From positions 3,720,001 through 3,784,000 of the forward strand of contig NZ_CP095042.1 in the NCBI RefSeq assembly GCF_022919715.1: a stretch of 64,000 nt of DNA, given 5' to 3'. The translations under genes were made by a program, and so were the position numbers. Source of the stretch: Agromyces sp. H17E-10 (GTDB lineage: Bacteria; Actinomycetota; Actinomycetes; Actinomycetales; Microbacteriaceae). The notes under the pieces are model-generated. The model did not search any database. It saw only the letters and a list, made by a program, of their open reading frames with translations, and was not told the origin of the DNA. This document shows positions 36,907 through 45,368 of the stretch, piece by piece; position 1 is the first letter of the stretch; the number at the start of each line of letters is the position of its first letter.

Positions 36907-38231
36907 TCGTCGGCCTCGTTCGCGGTCGTCGGTCGGTCGGGGGAGTCGGTGCCCTGGTCGGGGATCGCGGCGCGGAGCCGCCAGCCCCGGCCGGCGCGAG
37001 GGCCGGCTTCGAGCACGCCGCCGTAGAGGGCGACCCGCTCACGGAGCCCGGCGAGCCCTCGTCCGGCGCCCTGCGTCGAGGTCGCGGTTCCCGGTCTCGG
37101 CGGCGGCGAGTCGTCGTCGACGACGATCTCGAGACCGGTCGACGAGTGCTCGACGCGCACGTCGACGCGGTGCGCGCGCTCGCCGTGGCGCAGCGCGTTG
37201 GTGAGGCCCTCCTGCACCACCCGGTAGGCCGCGAGCTCGCGCGCCGGGTCGGCGGCCGGCCGGCCGATGGTCGTGAGCCGGACGGGCAGGCCGGCGTCCC
37301 TGAACCCGTCGACGAGATCGGGGAGCTCGGCGAGTCCCGGCTGGGGCGCGAGCTCGGCCGAGGCGGCACCCGGCTCCGACAGCACGCCGAGCATCCGGCG
37401 CATCTCGCCGAGGGCCTCGCGACCCGTCTCGGCGACGCTGCGCATGACCTCGGCCGCCCGATCGGGGTCGCGCGCGGTCGTCGCCGCGGAGCCGTCGGCG
37501 AGCGTCACCATCACGGTGAGGCCGTGCGACACGATGTCGTGCAGTTCGCGCGCGATGCGGGCACGTTCGGCAGCCGCGGCGAGCTGCGCCTGCTGGTCGC
37601 GCTCGCGCGCGAGGTCGTGCGCTCGGGCGATGAGCGCGTCGAGGTATCGGCGACGGTTGCCCACCGTGACGCCGATCAGGGTCGCGATGAGCAGCACGAC
37701 CGCGTACTGCGACGACGCCGCGGCGGGACCGACTTCGAGGTCGGGCCGACCGAGGGCGGGATCGGCCGCCATCCAGGTCGCGAGGTAGGCGGCGGCGGTC
37801 GAGACCGCGACCGAGCCCGCGAAGCCGATCCAGGCCGACTTCGTCGACCGGTAGACGCCGAGGCCGTACAGTGCGAACAGCATCGGGTACACGTCGCTCG
37901 CCCCGAACGGGTACACGAGGAAGCACACGACCCAGGCGACGCCCATCACGAGCCACGGGCGGCTGCGCCGGAACAGCAGCAGCGCGGCGCCGCCGAGCGC
38001 GATGCCGATGAGTTGCAGCATCGTCGACCAGAGGGGCGGGTTCTGCGAGTCGCTCGCCATCACGACGGCCCCGATGAAGGTCGGGACGACGTAGACCGCG
38101 GTGATGAGCGAGTCGGTCAGCCGAGGGTGACGCGCCCAGAACTGCCGGATGACGCCCGGCGGCTTCGGCAGACGGAGTTCTCCCCCGACCGCCGAAGCCG
38201 GGCGGCCGGGGGAGAACGGTGCTTCCGTCAT
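36903..38231 (-). CDS. Sensor histidine kinase (HisKA_3)
   Basis: Length 442 aa. Five to six membrane helices in the first 200 residues with very short loops, so it is an intramembrane-sensing type (for example LITAVYVVPTFIGAVVMA, LGGAALLLFRRSRPWLVMG and AVVLLIATLIGVTVGNRR). The dimerisation/phosphoacceptor motif ARIARELHDIVSHGLTVMV is at about 232-250. The HATPase part contains YRVVQEGLTNALRHGERA and GRGLAGLRERV. It pairs with the NarL-type regulator it overlaps. It has its own likely -10 on the stop codon of the permease gene. Confidence 0.93.
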   Translation of the reverse strand: MTEAPFSPGRPASAVGGELRLPKPPGVIRQFWARHPRLTDSLITAVYVVPTFIGAVVMASDSQNPPLWSTMLQLIGIALGGAALLLFRRSRPWLVMGVAWVVCFLVYPFGASDVYPMLFALYGLGVYRSTKSAWIGFAGSVAVSTAAAYLATWMAADPALGRPDLEVGPAAASSQYAVVLLIATLIGVTVGNRRRYLDALIARAHDLARERDQQAQLAAAAERARIARELHDIVSHGLTVMVTLADGSAATTARDPDRAAEVMRSVAETGREALGEMRRMLGVLSEPGAASAELAPQPGLAELPDLVDGFRDAGLPVRLTTIGRPAADPARELAAYRVVQEGLTNALRHGERAHRVDVRVEHSSTGLEIVVDDDSPPPRPGTATSTQGAGRGLAGLRERVALYGGVLEAGPRAGRGWRLRAAIPDQGTDSPDRPTTANEADE

Positions 38232-38238
38232 AGGCAGG

Positions 38239-38244
38239 ACTCTA
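38239..38244 (-). promoter_or_regulatory. -10 hexamer TAGAGT formed on the permease stop codon
   Basis: The TAG stop of the ABC permease (38244-38242) begins TAGAGT, which ends 7 nt before the kinase ATG. It could give kinase/regulator expression independent of the transporter promoter. Confidence 0.45.
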
Positions 38245-39093
38245 CGCGTCCCTGCGCTTCAGGAGCACCGAGGCGCCGGCGAGGGATGCCCCCACCCAGG
38301 CCAGCACGATCAGGAGGCTCTGCCAGGCGTTCGGCCCGGTGATCGCCGCGTCGTCGGCGCCGATCGCGGTGAACATCGTCATGCCCGACGACGAGAGCAG
38401 GTACGGGATAGCGTCGTGCGCCCAGTCGGCGGGGATGAGCTGCAGCACCGTCGGCAGCAGGAGCAGCAGACCGAGCACCGCGGCGATCCCGCCTGCGCTG
38501 GAGCGGATCATGGTGCCCACGCCGAGTGCGAACACGGCCACGAACGCGAGATAGAGGGCGCCTCCGGCGAGCACGAGGAGCGTGTTCGCGTCGGCCAGGT
38601 CGAACTCGCTGCCGAAGACGATCGTCGACGTCACGTACGCCGCGAGGTTCGCGACGAGGCCGACGACGAACGTCGCGACGAACAACACGACGCCCTTCGC
38701 GGCGAGGGCGGGAAGCCGCTTCGGCACCGCCGTGAGCGTCGAGCGGATCATTCCGGTCGTGTACTCGCCGCTGATGACGAGCACGCCGAGCACGCCGACG
38801 ACGAGCTGGCCGAAGTACACGCCGAACGTGGAGGCCTGGAGGACGAGCTCGTGCGTCTGCTCCACGGGAAGCGGGCCGCCGTCGATCTCCTCGCCGCCCA
38901 TGCCGTTCACCATGCTGAGCGACATGAGCAGGGCCATCCCGAGCGAGATGGCGATGACGATGAGGTACGACCAGACGGTCGATCGCAGGCTGCGCAGCTT
39001 GATCCACTCGGAGCGCAGGACACCGCCGAAGGTCAGCCGCGACGTGCGTGCGGTCTGCGAGGGGTGCGTCGCGGTGGGGGTGATCGTGGTCAT
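38242..39093 (-). CDS. ABC-2 type transporter permease
   Basis: Length 283 aa, about six helices (for example VWSYLIVIAISLGMALLMSL, FGQLVVGVLGVLVISGEYTTGMI, VLFVATFVVGLVANLAAYVTS, YLAFVAVFALGVGTMIR, GIAAVLGLLLLLPTVLQLI and WQSLLIVLAWVGASLAGASV). The SGEYTTGMIRSTL motif is typical of BcrB-like permeases that accompany bacitracin- or lantibiotic-type ABC exporters. The start overlaps the ATPase stop by 4 nt. Confidence 0.9.
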   Translation of the reverse strand: MTTITPTATHPSQTARTSRLTFGGVLRSEWIKLRSLRSTVWSYLIVIAISLGMALLMSLSMVNGMGGEEIDGGPLPVEQTHELVLQASTFGVYFGQLVVGVLGVLVISGEYTTGMIRSTLTAVPKRLPALAAKGVVLFVATFVVGLVANLAAYVTSTIVFGSEFDLADANTLLVLAGGALYLAFVAVFALGVGTMIRSSAGGIAAVLGLLLLLPTVLQLIPADWAHDAIPYLLSSSGMTMFTAIGADDAAITGPNAWQSLLIVLAWVGASLAGASVLLKRRDA

Positions 39094-40001
39094 CGGACGG
39101 CCTCCGTACGGTATTCGACGGCGTCGGCCGTGAGGGCCATGTAGGCCTCCTCGAGCGACGCGTTCTGGGGGGTGAGTTCGTGGATCGCGAGGCCGTTCGC
39201 GGCGGCGAGGTCGCCGATGCCGGATGCCTCGACCCCCGTCACCTCGAGCAGGCCCGCCTCCGAACGGACCACGGCGACGTCGGGCGCGGCGAGCAGGTCG
39301 GCGAGCTGCGAGGCGTGCGGCGAGCGGACGCGCACCCGCGGTCGGTTGCCGCCGGCGACGATGTCGGCCACCGGTGCGTCGGCGATGATCTCGCCGCGGC
39401 CGAGCACGATGAGGTGGTCGGCGGTCTGGGCCATCTCGCTCATGAGGTGCGAGGAGAGGAAGACGGTGCGACCCTCACCGGCGAGATGGCGCACGAACTG
39501 GCGCACCCACAGCACGCCCTCGGGGTCGAGGCCGTTCACGGGCTCGTCCAGGATGAGGGTGGAGGGGTCGCCGAGCATCGCCGCGGCGATGCCGAGCCGC
39601 TGGCCCATGCCGAGCGAGAAGCCGCCGACGCGCTTGCGGGCGACCGACTCGAGGCCGGTGAGTTCGATGACCTCGCGCACGCGGCGCTTGCCGATGCCGT
39701 GCGTCGCCGCCATCGCGAGCAGGTGGTTCTCGGCGGTGCGACCGGTGTGCACGGCCTTCGCATCGAGGAGGGCGCCGACCTCGTGCAGGGGTGCACGGTG
39801 CTCGGCGTACGCCTTGCCGCCGACGGTGACCACGCCCGCGCTCGGGCGGTCGAGTCCGACGATCATGCGCATCGTGGTCGACTTGCCGGCGCCGTTGGGG
39901 CCGAGGAACCCGGTCACCTGGCCGGGTCGCACGCTGAAGGAGATGTCGTTGACGGCGGTCTTCGCGCCGTAGCGCTTGGTGAGCGCGGTTGCGGTGATCA
40001 T
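39090..40001 (-). CDS. ABC transporter ATP-binding protein (BcrA-like)
   Basis: Length 303 aa. Walker A GPNGAGKST (about 35-43), signature FSLGMGQRLGIA (about 133-144), Walker B LILDEPVNGLDPEG, H-loop LSSHLMSEMA. The C-terminal extension (about 215-300) is as in BcrA/drug exporters. It heads the operon ATPase-permease-kinase-regulator. The ATG lies 7 nt after TAGCGT with no ribosome binding site. The substrate is unknown. Confidence 0.92.
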   Translation of the reverse strand: MITATALTKRYGAKTAVNDISFSVRPGQVTGFLGPNGAGKSTTMRMIVGLDRPSAGVVTVGGKAYAEHRAPLHEVGALLDAKAVHTGRTAENHLLAMAATHGIGKRRVREVIELTGLESVARKRVGGFSLGMGQRLGIAAAMLGDPSTLILDEPVNGLDPEGVLWVRQFVRHLAGEGRTVFLSSHLMSEMAQTADHLIVLGRGEIIADAPVADIVAGGNRPRVRVRSPHASQLADLLAAPDVAVVRSEAGLLEVTGVEASGIGDLAAANGLAIHELTPQNASLEEAYMALTADAVEYRTEAVR

Positions 40002-40008
40002 GTCTTCG

Positions 40009-40014
40009 ACGCTA
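40009..40014 (-). promoter_or_regulatory. -10 hexamer TAGCGT, leaderless ABC operon promoter
   Basis: TAGCGT on the minus strand ends 7 nt before the ATPase ATG. The 44-bp palindrome at 40057-40100 lies just upstream of the -35 region. Confidence 0.45.
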
Positions 40015-40056
40015 CGGATGCCGCGGCCGTCGGCGCATCGGCCGCAGGAATGGTTC

Positions 40057-40100
40057 GGGGCGGCGGCGAGTGGTACCCCGGTACCACTCGCCGCCGCCCC
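40057..40100. promoter_or_regulatory. Perfect palindrome with 21-bp arms
   Basis: The arms 40057-40077 and 40080-40100 are exact reverse complements around a 2-bp centre. The core reads GAGTGGTACC-CC-GGTACCACTC, flanked by GC-rich GGCGGC/GCCGCC. It stands between the end of pepN copy 2 and the ABC operon promoter. It may be an operator for the transporter operon or a rho-independent hairpin for pepN; there is no U-tract. Confidence 0.65.
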
Positions 40101-40106
40101 GGACCC

Positions 40107-40192
40107 GGTGGTCGAGTAGCGAGCGACGAGGGAGCACGCGTATCGAGACCCGCACGCACGCGGGTCTCGATACGCTTCGCTACTCGACCACC
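40107..40192. repeat. REP-like inverted repeat element
   Basis: GGTGGTCGAGTAGCGA (40107-40122) pairs with TCGCTACTCGACCACC (40177-40192). GCGTATCGAGACCCGC (40138-40153) pairs with GCGGGTCTCGATACGC (40160-40175). The left side has about 15 extra nt, giving an asymmetric long hairpin. A degenerate relative lies at 49400-49437. The GGTCTCGATACGC...CTACTCGACC pattern is one I know as a dispersed repeat in Microbacteriaceae genomes. Confidence 0.75.
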
Positions 40193-40199
40193 GACGGCA

Positions 40200-42749
40200 C
40201 TACTGCGCGTCGCGCGCCTGTGCGGCCAGGGCCCGTTCGACGCCGGCGACGTTCTCGATGACGAGGCGGCGCAGGGCCGGTGCGGCGTCCTGGTTGGCGT
40301 CGAGCCAGGCGTGGCTGGCGTCGACGAGGGCGCGGTTCGCGAGCGTGGCCGGGTAGAGCAGCTCGACGAGCTTCTCGGCGATGGCGTAGCTGCGGGTCTT
40401 CCAGACCTCGCCGATCATGCCGAAGTAGCGCTCGACGAAGGGTGCGAGCAGCGACTGGTCGTCGGCGCGGACGAAGCCGGCCGCGGTGGTGCGAACGACC
40501 GAGTTCGTCGCGGTGTCGGCGACGACGATCGAGTCCCAGGCACGCTGCTTGCCGTCGGCGGTCGGCATGGCGGCGCGGGCGTGCGCCGCCGACTCCTGGC
40601 CGGTCGCGGTCTTGTCGGTCGCGAGTCGGGCGTCGATCTCGGCGTCGCCGGCACGGCCTGCGGCGACGAGCGCGATGAGCAGCTCCCAGCCGAGGTCGGT
40701 GTCGATGTCGAGACCCTCGAGCGAACGCGTGCCCGCGAACAGCTCGGCGAGTGCGTCGACGTGGGTGCCGGCCTCGGCGATCGCGGCGAACGACTTCACG
40801 AACTGGAACTGGGCGTCGCTGCCGGCCTCGGCCTGCTGCGCGAGCGTCCAGAACCCGTCGGCGAGCGTGCGACGCGCGTCGACGCGGCGCTCGGGCGCGA
40901 CGTACGAGCTCGCGGCGAGCTGGGCGTTCGCGAGGATGATGCGCAGCGTCGTCGACTCGGTCTCGCTGGCGATGTTGCCGAGCACGAGCTCGAGGTAGTC
41001 GCTCGCGGTGGTCTCGGCATCGCGGGTGGCGTCCCAGACGCTCGACCAGACGAGGGCGCGGGCGAGGGGGTCCTCGATCTTCGAGAGGTTTGCGATCGCG
41101 ACCTGCTGGGACGCCTCGTCGAGGCGGATCTTCGCGTACGCGAGGTCGTCGTCGTTGAGGAGCACGAGGTCGGGCCGCGCCAGGCCTGTCAGCTCGGCGA
41201 CCTCGGTGCGCTCGCCGTCGACGTCGAGCTCGACGCGGTGTTCGCGCACGAGCTTGCCGTCACGCAGGTTGTAGAACCCGATCGCGAGGCGGTGCGGGCG
41301 GATCGTCGGGTAGTCGGGGTGGGCCGACTGGAGCACCGCGAACGAGGTGATGTTCCCCGCGTCATCCGTGCCGATCTCGGGGCGGAGGGTGTTGACGCCC
41401 GCGGTCTCGAGCCACAGCTTCGACCAGCCCGACAGGTCGCGACCGCTGGCGGTCTCGAGCTCGGTGAGCAGGTCGGCGAGGGTCGTGTTGCCCCACGCGT
41501 GCTTCTTGAAGTACGCGGAAACGCCGGTGAAGAACGCGTCGATGCCGACCCAGGCGGCGAGCTGCTTGAGCACCGAGCCGCCCTTGGCGTAGGTGATGCC
41601 GTCGAAGTTGACGAGCACGTCTTCCAGGTCGCGGATCTCGGCCACGATCGGGTGCGTCGACGGCAGCTGGTCCTGGCGGTAGGCCCAGCTCTTCTCCATC
41701 GAGTTGAACGTCGTCCAGGCGTGGTGCCACTCGGTCGCCTCGGCGGTCGCGATCGTCGACGCCCATTCGGCGAAGGACTCGTTGAGCCAGAGGTCGTTCC
41801 ACCACTTCATCGTGACGAGGTCGCCGAACCACATGTGCGCGAGCTCGTGCAGGATCGTGACGACGCGGCGCTCCTTGATCGCGTCGGTCACCTTGGAACG
41901 GAAGACGTACACCTCGGTGAACGTGACGCAGCCCGCGTTCTCCATGGCGCCCGCGTTGTACTCGGGCACGAACAGCTGGTCGTACTTCGTGAACGGGTAC
42001 GGCACATCGAACTTGTCTTCGAAGTACTCGAAGCCCTGCTTCGTCTTCTCGAAGATGTAGTCGGCGTCGAGGTACTGCGACAGGCTCTTGCGGCTGAACA
42101 CGCCGAGCGGGATGGTACGGCCGTCGGAGCTCGTGAGCTCGTCGCGGACGACGTCGTACGGACCGGCCACGAGGGCGGTGATGTAGCTCGAGATGCGGTG
42201 CGTGGGCTCGAACGACCAGGTCGCCGAGTCGGTGCCGGCGGCGACGGGCTCGGGCGTGGGCATGTTCGACACGACCTGCCAGTGCGACGGCGCGGTCACC
42301 GTGAAGCGGAACGCGGCCTTCAGGTCGGGTTGCTCGAACACGGCGAACATGCGGCGCGAGTCGGGCACCTCGAACTGGGTGTACAGGTACACCTCGCCGT
42401 CGGCGGGGTCGACGAAGCGGTGCAGTCCCTCACCCGTGTTCATGTACCGGCCGTCGGCCTCGACGACGAGCACGTTCTCGGCCGCGAGATTCGGCAGCTG
42501 GATGCGCACGCCGTCACTGACCTCGGCCGGGTCGAGCGCGACGCCGTTGAGCGTGACCGAGTGCACCTTCGCGGTGATCGCGTCGATGAAGGTCGACGCG
42601 CCCGGCGTGGTCGCGTCGAAACGCACGGTCGTGGTGGACGTGAAGACCTCGGGGCCGACGGTGACGTCGAGCACGACGTCGTAGTCGTGCACCGTCACGA
42701 GCGCGGCGCGCTCCTCGGCTTCGAGTCGGGTGAGGTTCTCTCCGGGCAC
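40200..42749 (-). CDS. pepN: Aminopeptidase N (M1), copy 2
   Basis: Length 849 aa. Motifs intact: GAMENAGCVTF (about 255-265) and HELAHMWFGDLVTMKWWNDL with LNESFAEWAS (about 288-318). The N-terminus NLTRLEAEERAALVTVHDYD and segments such as NTGEGLHRFVDPADGEVYLY align closely with copy 1 at 33560-36133. GTG at 42749 is chosen for its GAAGGAG ribosome binding site; an upstream in-frame start at 42794 lacks one. Cytosolic; substrate preference relative to copy 1 unknown. Confidence 0.94.
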   Translation of the reverse strand: MPGENLTRLEAEERAALVTVHDYDVVLDVTVGPEVFTSTTTVRFDATTPGASTFIDAITAKVHSVTLNGVALDPAEVSDGVRIQLPNLAAENVLVVEADGRYMNTGEGLHRFVDPADGEVYLYTQFEVPDSRRMFAVFEQPDLKAAFRFTVTAPSHWQVVSNMPTPEPVAAGTDSATWSFEPTHRISSYITALVAGPYDVVRDELTSSDGRTIPLGVFSRKSLSQYLDADYIFEKTKQGFEYFEDKFDVPYPFTKYDQLFVPEYNAGAMENAGCVTFTEVYVFRSKVTDAIKERRVVTILHELAHMWFGDLVTMKWWNDLWLNESFAEWASTIATAEATEWHHAWTTFNSMEKSWAYRQDQLPSTHPIVAEIRDLEDVLVNFDGITYAKGGSVLKQLAAWVGIDAFFTGVSAYFKKHAWGNTTLADLLTELETASGRDLSGWSKLWLETAGVNTLRPEIGTDDAGNITSFAVLQSAHPDYPTIRPHRLAIGFYNLRDGKLVREHRVELDVDGERTEVAELTGLARPDLVLLNDDDLAYAKIRLDEASQQVAIANLSKIEDPLARALVWSSVWDATRDAETTASDYLELVLGNIASETESTTLRIILANAQLAASSYVAPERRVDARRTLADGFWTLAQQAEAGSDAQFQFVKSFAAIAEAGTHVDALAELFAGTRSLEGLDIDTDLGWELLIALVAAGRAGDAEIDARLATDKTATGQESAAHARAAMPTADGKQRAWDSIVVADTATNSVVRTTAAGFVRADDQSLLAPFVERYFGMIGEVWKTRSYAIAEKLVELLYPATLANRALVDASHAWLDANQDAAPALRRLVIENVAGVERALAAQARDAQ

Positions 42750-42855
42750 GTGCGCTCCTTCGCAAGTATCGACGCGGCTCGTGGCCGCAGGCAACGCGTC
42801 CCAGCCTAGCCCTCGGCGGCGTCGCCCGAGTAGACGCGCGATCGGCGGAGTCGTC

Positions 42856-43734
42856 TCAGTCGCGAACGATCGAGAGCACCGCAGCGCCGAACGCGGGGAG
42901 GGCTGCGACGACTGCGACGGCGAGGAGGATCCGTCCCGTGATCACGCCGATGCGGGAGGCCCGTACGGCGAGGAGCCACGGCAGCACGCGCGGCAGGACG
43001 AGCGCGACGAAGGCCCCGAATGCGAGCACGACCCCGACGGGGACGAGGACGACCGCCGCGACGAGCGGTGCCGACGGTCCGACCCAGCGTGCCCTCGTCA
43101 CGAGCGGGAGGCTCCGGCTGAGGCGTCCCGCGAGCGCCGCGAGGGCGGCGCCGTGCAAGACCGCGAGCGCCGAGAAGAGCACTACCGACAGCCAGCCCGG
43201 CCCCACGAACCGGAAATCGAAGTTCGACGCGCGCAGCGGATCGACGAATGGCGCGAGCGTCACGAGCAGCACTGCGCCGAAGGCGGGGCCGCCGAGCCGG
43301 CCGCGCGGGAGCCACGGATACACGAAGAGGTAGAGCGCCGCCGAGAGGAACGCGGCCGGCAACGCGCCGATCACGAGATACGAGATCGTCCCGCCGAGGG
43401 TGATGTCGCCCACGCTCGCCTGCGCCTCAGTGATGCCGCCCGTCGCGTCGGGAGACGTCGCGGCGAGCAAGCGCATGACGAGCCGACCGCCCGCGCCCGT
43501 GATGAGCACGCCGGTCGCAGTCCCCACCACGGTGAAGACGGTCGCCCACCAGAGATACACGCGCAGGCCGGCCGCGTGCACGTCGAAGCGCGGCGGTCGC
43601 TCGCTCTGTGGGGTTCCGGCATCGTCGACGAGGGCCGCGGGCGTCGGCGGTGGCACGAGTCGCTCAGCCGACCACAGCACGGTCAGCACGATCCCGACGA
43701 CGAGCAGCACGCCGCACACGATCATCAGCAGCAT
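42856..43734 (-). CDS. Hypothetical multi-pass membrane protein
   Basis: Length 292 aa, about seven helices (MLLMIVCGVLLVVGIVLTVL at the N-terminus; VYLWWATVFTVVGTATGVL; TISYLVIGALPAAFLSAALY; AVLLVTLAPFV; LSVVLFSALAVLHGAALAAL; LVAAVVLVPVGVVLAFGAFV; ITGRILLAVAVVAALPAFGA). No transporter or enzyme signature recognised. ATG at 43734 is taken as the start because it begins the first helix; the open frame upstream reads into the divergent promoter region. TAGGCT about 30 nt upstream is a possible -10. Confidence 0.72.
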   Translation of the reverse strand: MLLMIVCGVLLVVGIVLTVLWSAERLVPPPTPAALVDDAGTPQSERPPRFDVHAAGLRVYLWWATVFTVVGTATGVLITGAGGRLVMRLLAATSPDATGGITEAQASVGDITLGGTISYLVIGALPAAFLSAALYLFVYPWLPRGRLGGPAFGAVLLVTLAPFVDPLRASNFDFRFVGPGWLSVVLFSALAVLHGAALAALAGRLSRSLPLVTRARWVGPSAPLVAAVVLVPVGVVLAFGAFVALVLPRVLPWLLAVRASRIGVITGRILLAVAVVAALPAFGAAVLSIVRD

Positions 43735-43825
43735 GCGGATCCCCGTCCTCTCGGCGATCGCGAGCCTACTGACGGTGCGCGGCGGGCGCCGCCCCCAGAA
43801 CGCGGTGCGCGACGATCGGCGGGCG

Positions 43826-43831
43826 TACCCT
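43826..43831 (+). promoter_or_regulatory. -10 hexamer TACCCT, leaderless DUF2332 promoter
   Basis: TACCCT ends 6 nt before the ATG at 43838. No ribosome binding site. Confidence 0.5.
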
Positions 43832-43837
43832 GAGCCC

Positions 43838-44839
43838 ATGCGCACCACCGTCGACAACGATGCCCCGACCGCTGAGCGCTACCGCGCCTTCGCCGAGGTC
43901 GAAGCCCGCGGCATGTCGGCGACGTACGACGCGTGGGCGCTCGGCGTCGCGAGCGACCCCGCGACGATCGCGCTCATCGACGAGCTGCCGCCCGCGAAGC
44001 GCCAGCCCAACCTCGTGTTCTCGGCGGCGAGGTTCCACGGTGCCGAACCCGCGCCGTACGACGACTTCCGCGAGTGGCTCGGCGCGCACTGGCCGGAGGT
44101 GCGCGCCACCGCCGAGACGCACGCCACGCAGACGAACGAAGCCGGCCGGTGTGCGCTGCACCTGCCCGCGCTCGCCGAGATCCCGGGGCCGCTCGCGCTC
44201 CTCGAGGTCGGCGCATCGGCAGGCCTCTGCCTCTACCCCGATCGCTACAGCTATCGATACTCGGGCCACGAGCAGCTCGACCCCGCCGACGGCCCGAGCC
44301 CTGTCGTACTCGACTGCGAGGCTCGCGAGCCGAACGGGGCAGTGCCCGTGCCCGTTCCCGCGCGGCTTCCCGACGTCGTCTGGCGTGCCGGCATCGACCT
44401 CCACCCGCTCGACGTCGCCGACGCCGCCGACCTCGACTGGCTCGACGCCCTCATCTGGCCCGAGCACGACGACCGTCGGGCACGGCTCCGGGCAGCAGCA
44501 TCCGTCGTCGCCGCCGACCCGCCGCGCATCGTCGCCGGCGACCTCAACGAACGGCTCGCCGCGCTCTCCGCGGAGGCGCCCGCCGATGCGACGCTCGTCG
44601 TCTTCCACACCGCCGTCATCGCCTATCTCGATGATGCGGGGCGGGCCCGATTCACCGAGACGGTGCGCGGCCTGCCCGGTCACTGGCTCTCGGTCGAGGG
44701 CCGATCCATCGTCCCGGGCATCGACGTGCGCACCGACGTCGCGAACGACTCGACCGACTTCGTGCTCGCCCTCGACGGGGTCCAACTCGCGTGGGCGCAA
44801 CCGCACGGGCGAGCCGTCACATGGGTGCCGAATCCCTAG
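43838..44839 (+). CDS. DUF2332 family protein
   Basis: Length 333 aa. The layout fits DUF2332: N-terminal helical part (YRAFAEVEARGMSATYDAWA; IALIDELPPAKRQPNLVFSA) and a Rossmann-like motif LLEVGASAGLCLYPDRYSY (about 125-143) that resembles a SAM-binding loop. Then WRAGIDLHPLDVADAADLDW and VVFHTAVIAYLDDAGR. Function unknown; methyltransferase-like activity is only a guess. The TAG stop is also the start of the rpiB -10. Confidence 0.8.
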   Translation: MRTTVDNDAPTAERYRAFAEVEARGMSATYDAWALGVASDPATIALIDELPPAKRQPNLVFSAARFHGAEPAPYDDFREWLGAHWPEVRATAETHATQTNEAGRCALHLPALAEIPGPLALLEVGASAGLCLYPDRYSYRYSGHEQLDPADGPSPVVLDCEAREPNGAVPVPVPARLPDVVWRAGIDLHPLDVADAADLDWLDALIWPEHDDRRARLRAAASVVAADPPRIVAGDLNERLAALSAEAPADATLVVFHTAVIAYLDDAGRARFTETVRGLPGHWLSVEGRSIVPGIDVRTDVANDSTDFVLALDGVQLAWAQPHGRAVTWVPNP

Positions 44840-44842
44840 AAT
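44837..44842 (+). promoter_or_regulatory. -10 hexamer TAGAAT formed on the DUF2332 stop codon
   Basis: The TAG stop (44837-44839) begins TAGAAT, which ends 6 nt before the rpiB ATG. No ribosome binding site. Confidence 0.5.
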
Positions 44843-44848
44843 CGGTAC

Positions 44849-45364
44849 ATGCGCATCCACATCGCGACCGACCATGCCGGCCTCGAGTTCAGCCGGACCC
44901 TCAAGGCCCACCTCTCGAACGGCGGCCATGAGGTGATCGACCACGGTCCGGTCGAGTACGACGCGCTCGACGACTACCCGGCGTTCTGCATCAACGCCGC
45001 CCTCGGCGTGGCCCGCGACCAGGCCGCCGGGGTCAAGGCGCTCGGCGTCGTGTTCGGCGGCTCGGGCAACGGCGAGCAGATCGCGGCCAACAAGGTGCCC
45101 GGTATCCGGGCGGCGCTCGTCTGGAGCATGGACACCGCGATCCTCGCGCGTGAGCACAACGACGCGAACGTCATCTCGATCGGCGCCCGCCATCACACGG
45201 TCGAAGAGGCGATCCGCTACATCGACGCGTTCATCGCCGAGCCGTTCTCGGGCGACGAGCGCCACGTGCGCCGCATCGCCCAGCTCGCCGAGTACGAGAC
45301 GACCGGCGACATCGCCGGCAAGGGCGTCGACGTCGAGCCTCGCGCCGAGGCACCGGCGGAGTAG
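44849..45364 (+). CDS. rpiB: Ribose-5-phosphate isomerase B
   Basis: Interconverts ribose 5-phosphate and ribulose 5-phosphate in the pentose phosphate pathway. Length 171 aa. RpiB features: MRIHIATDHAGLEFSR (residues 1-16), DHGP, GVVFGGSGNGEQIAANKVPGI (anion hole) and EHNDANVISIGARHHTVEEA. In the active-site loop DYPAFCINAA, the Cys is present. Followed 4 nt later by the Nei-family gene, so likely one transcript. Confidence 0.94.
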   Translation: MRIHIATDHAGLEFSRTLKAHLSNGGHEVIDHGPVEYDALDDYPAFCINAALGVARDQAAGVKALGVVFGGSGNGEQIAANKVPGIRAALVWSMDTAILAREHNDANVISIGARHHTVEEAIRYIDAFIAEPFSGDERHVRRIAQLAEYETTGDIAGKGVDVEPRAEAPAE

Positions 45365-45368
45365 CAGG

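Noticed and set aside
39180..42809. 1209-aa plus-strand frame opposite the ABC ATPase and pepN copy 2
   Set aside because: Antisense shadow of two well-supported genes.
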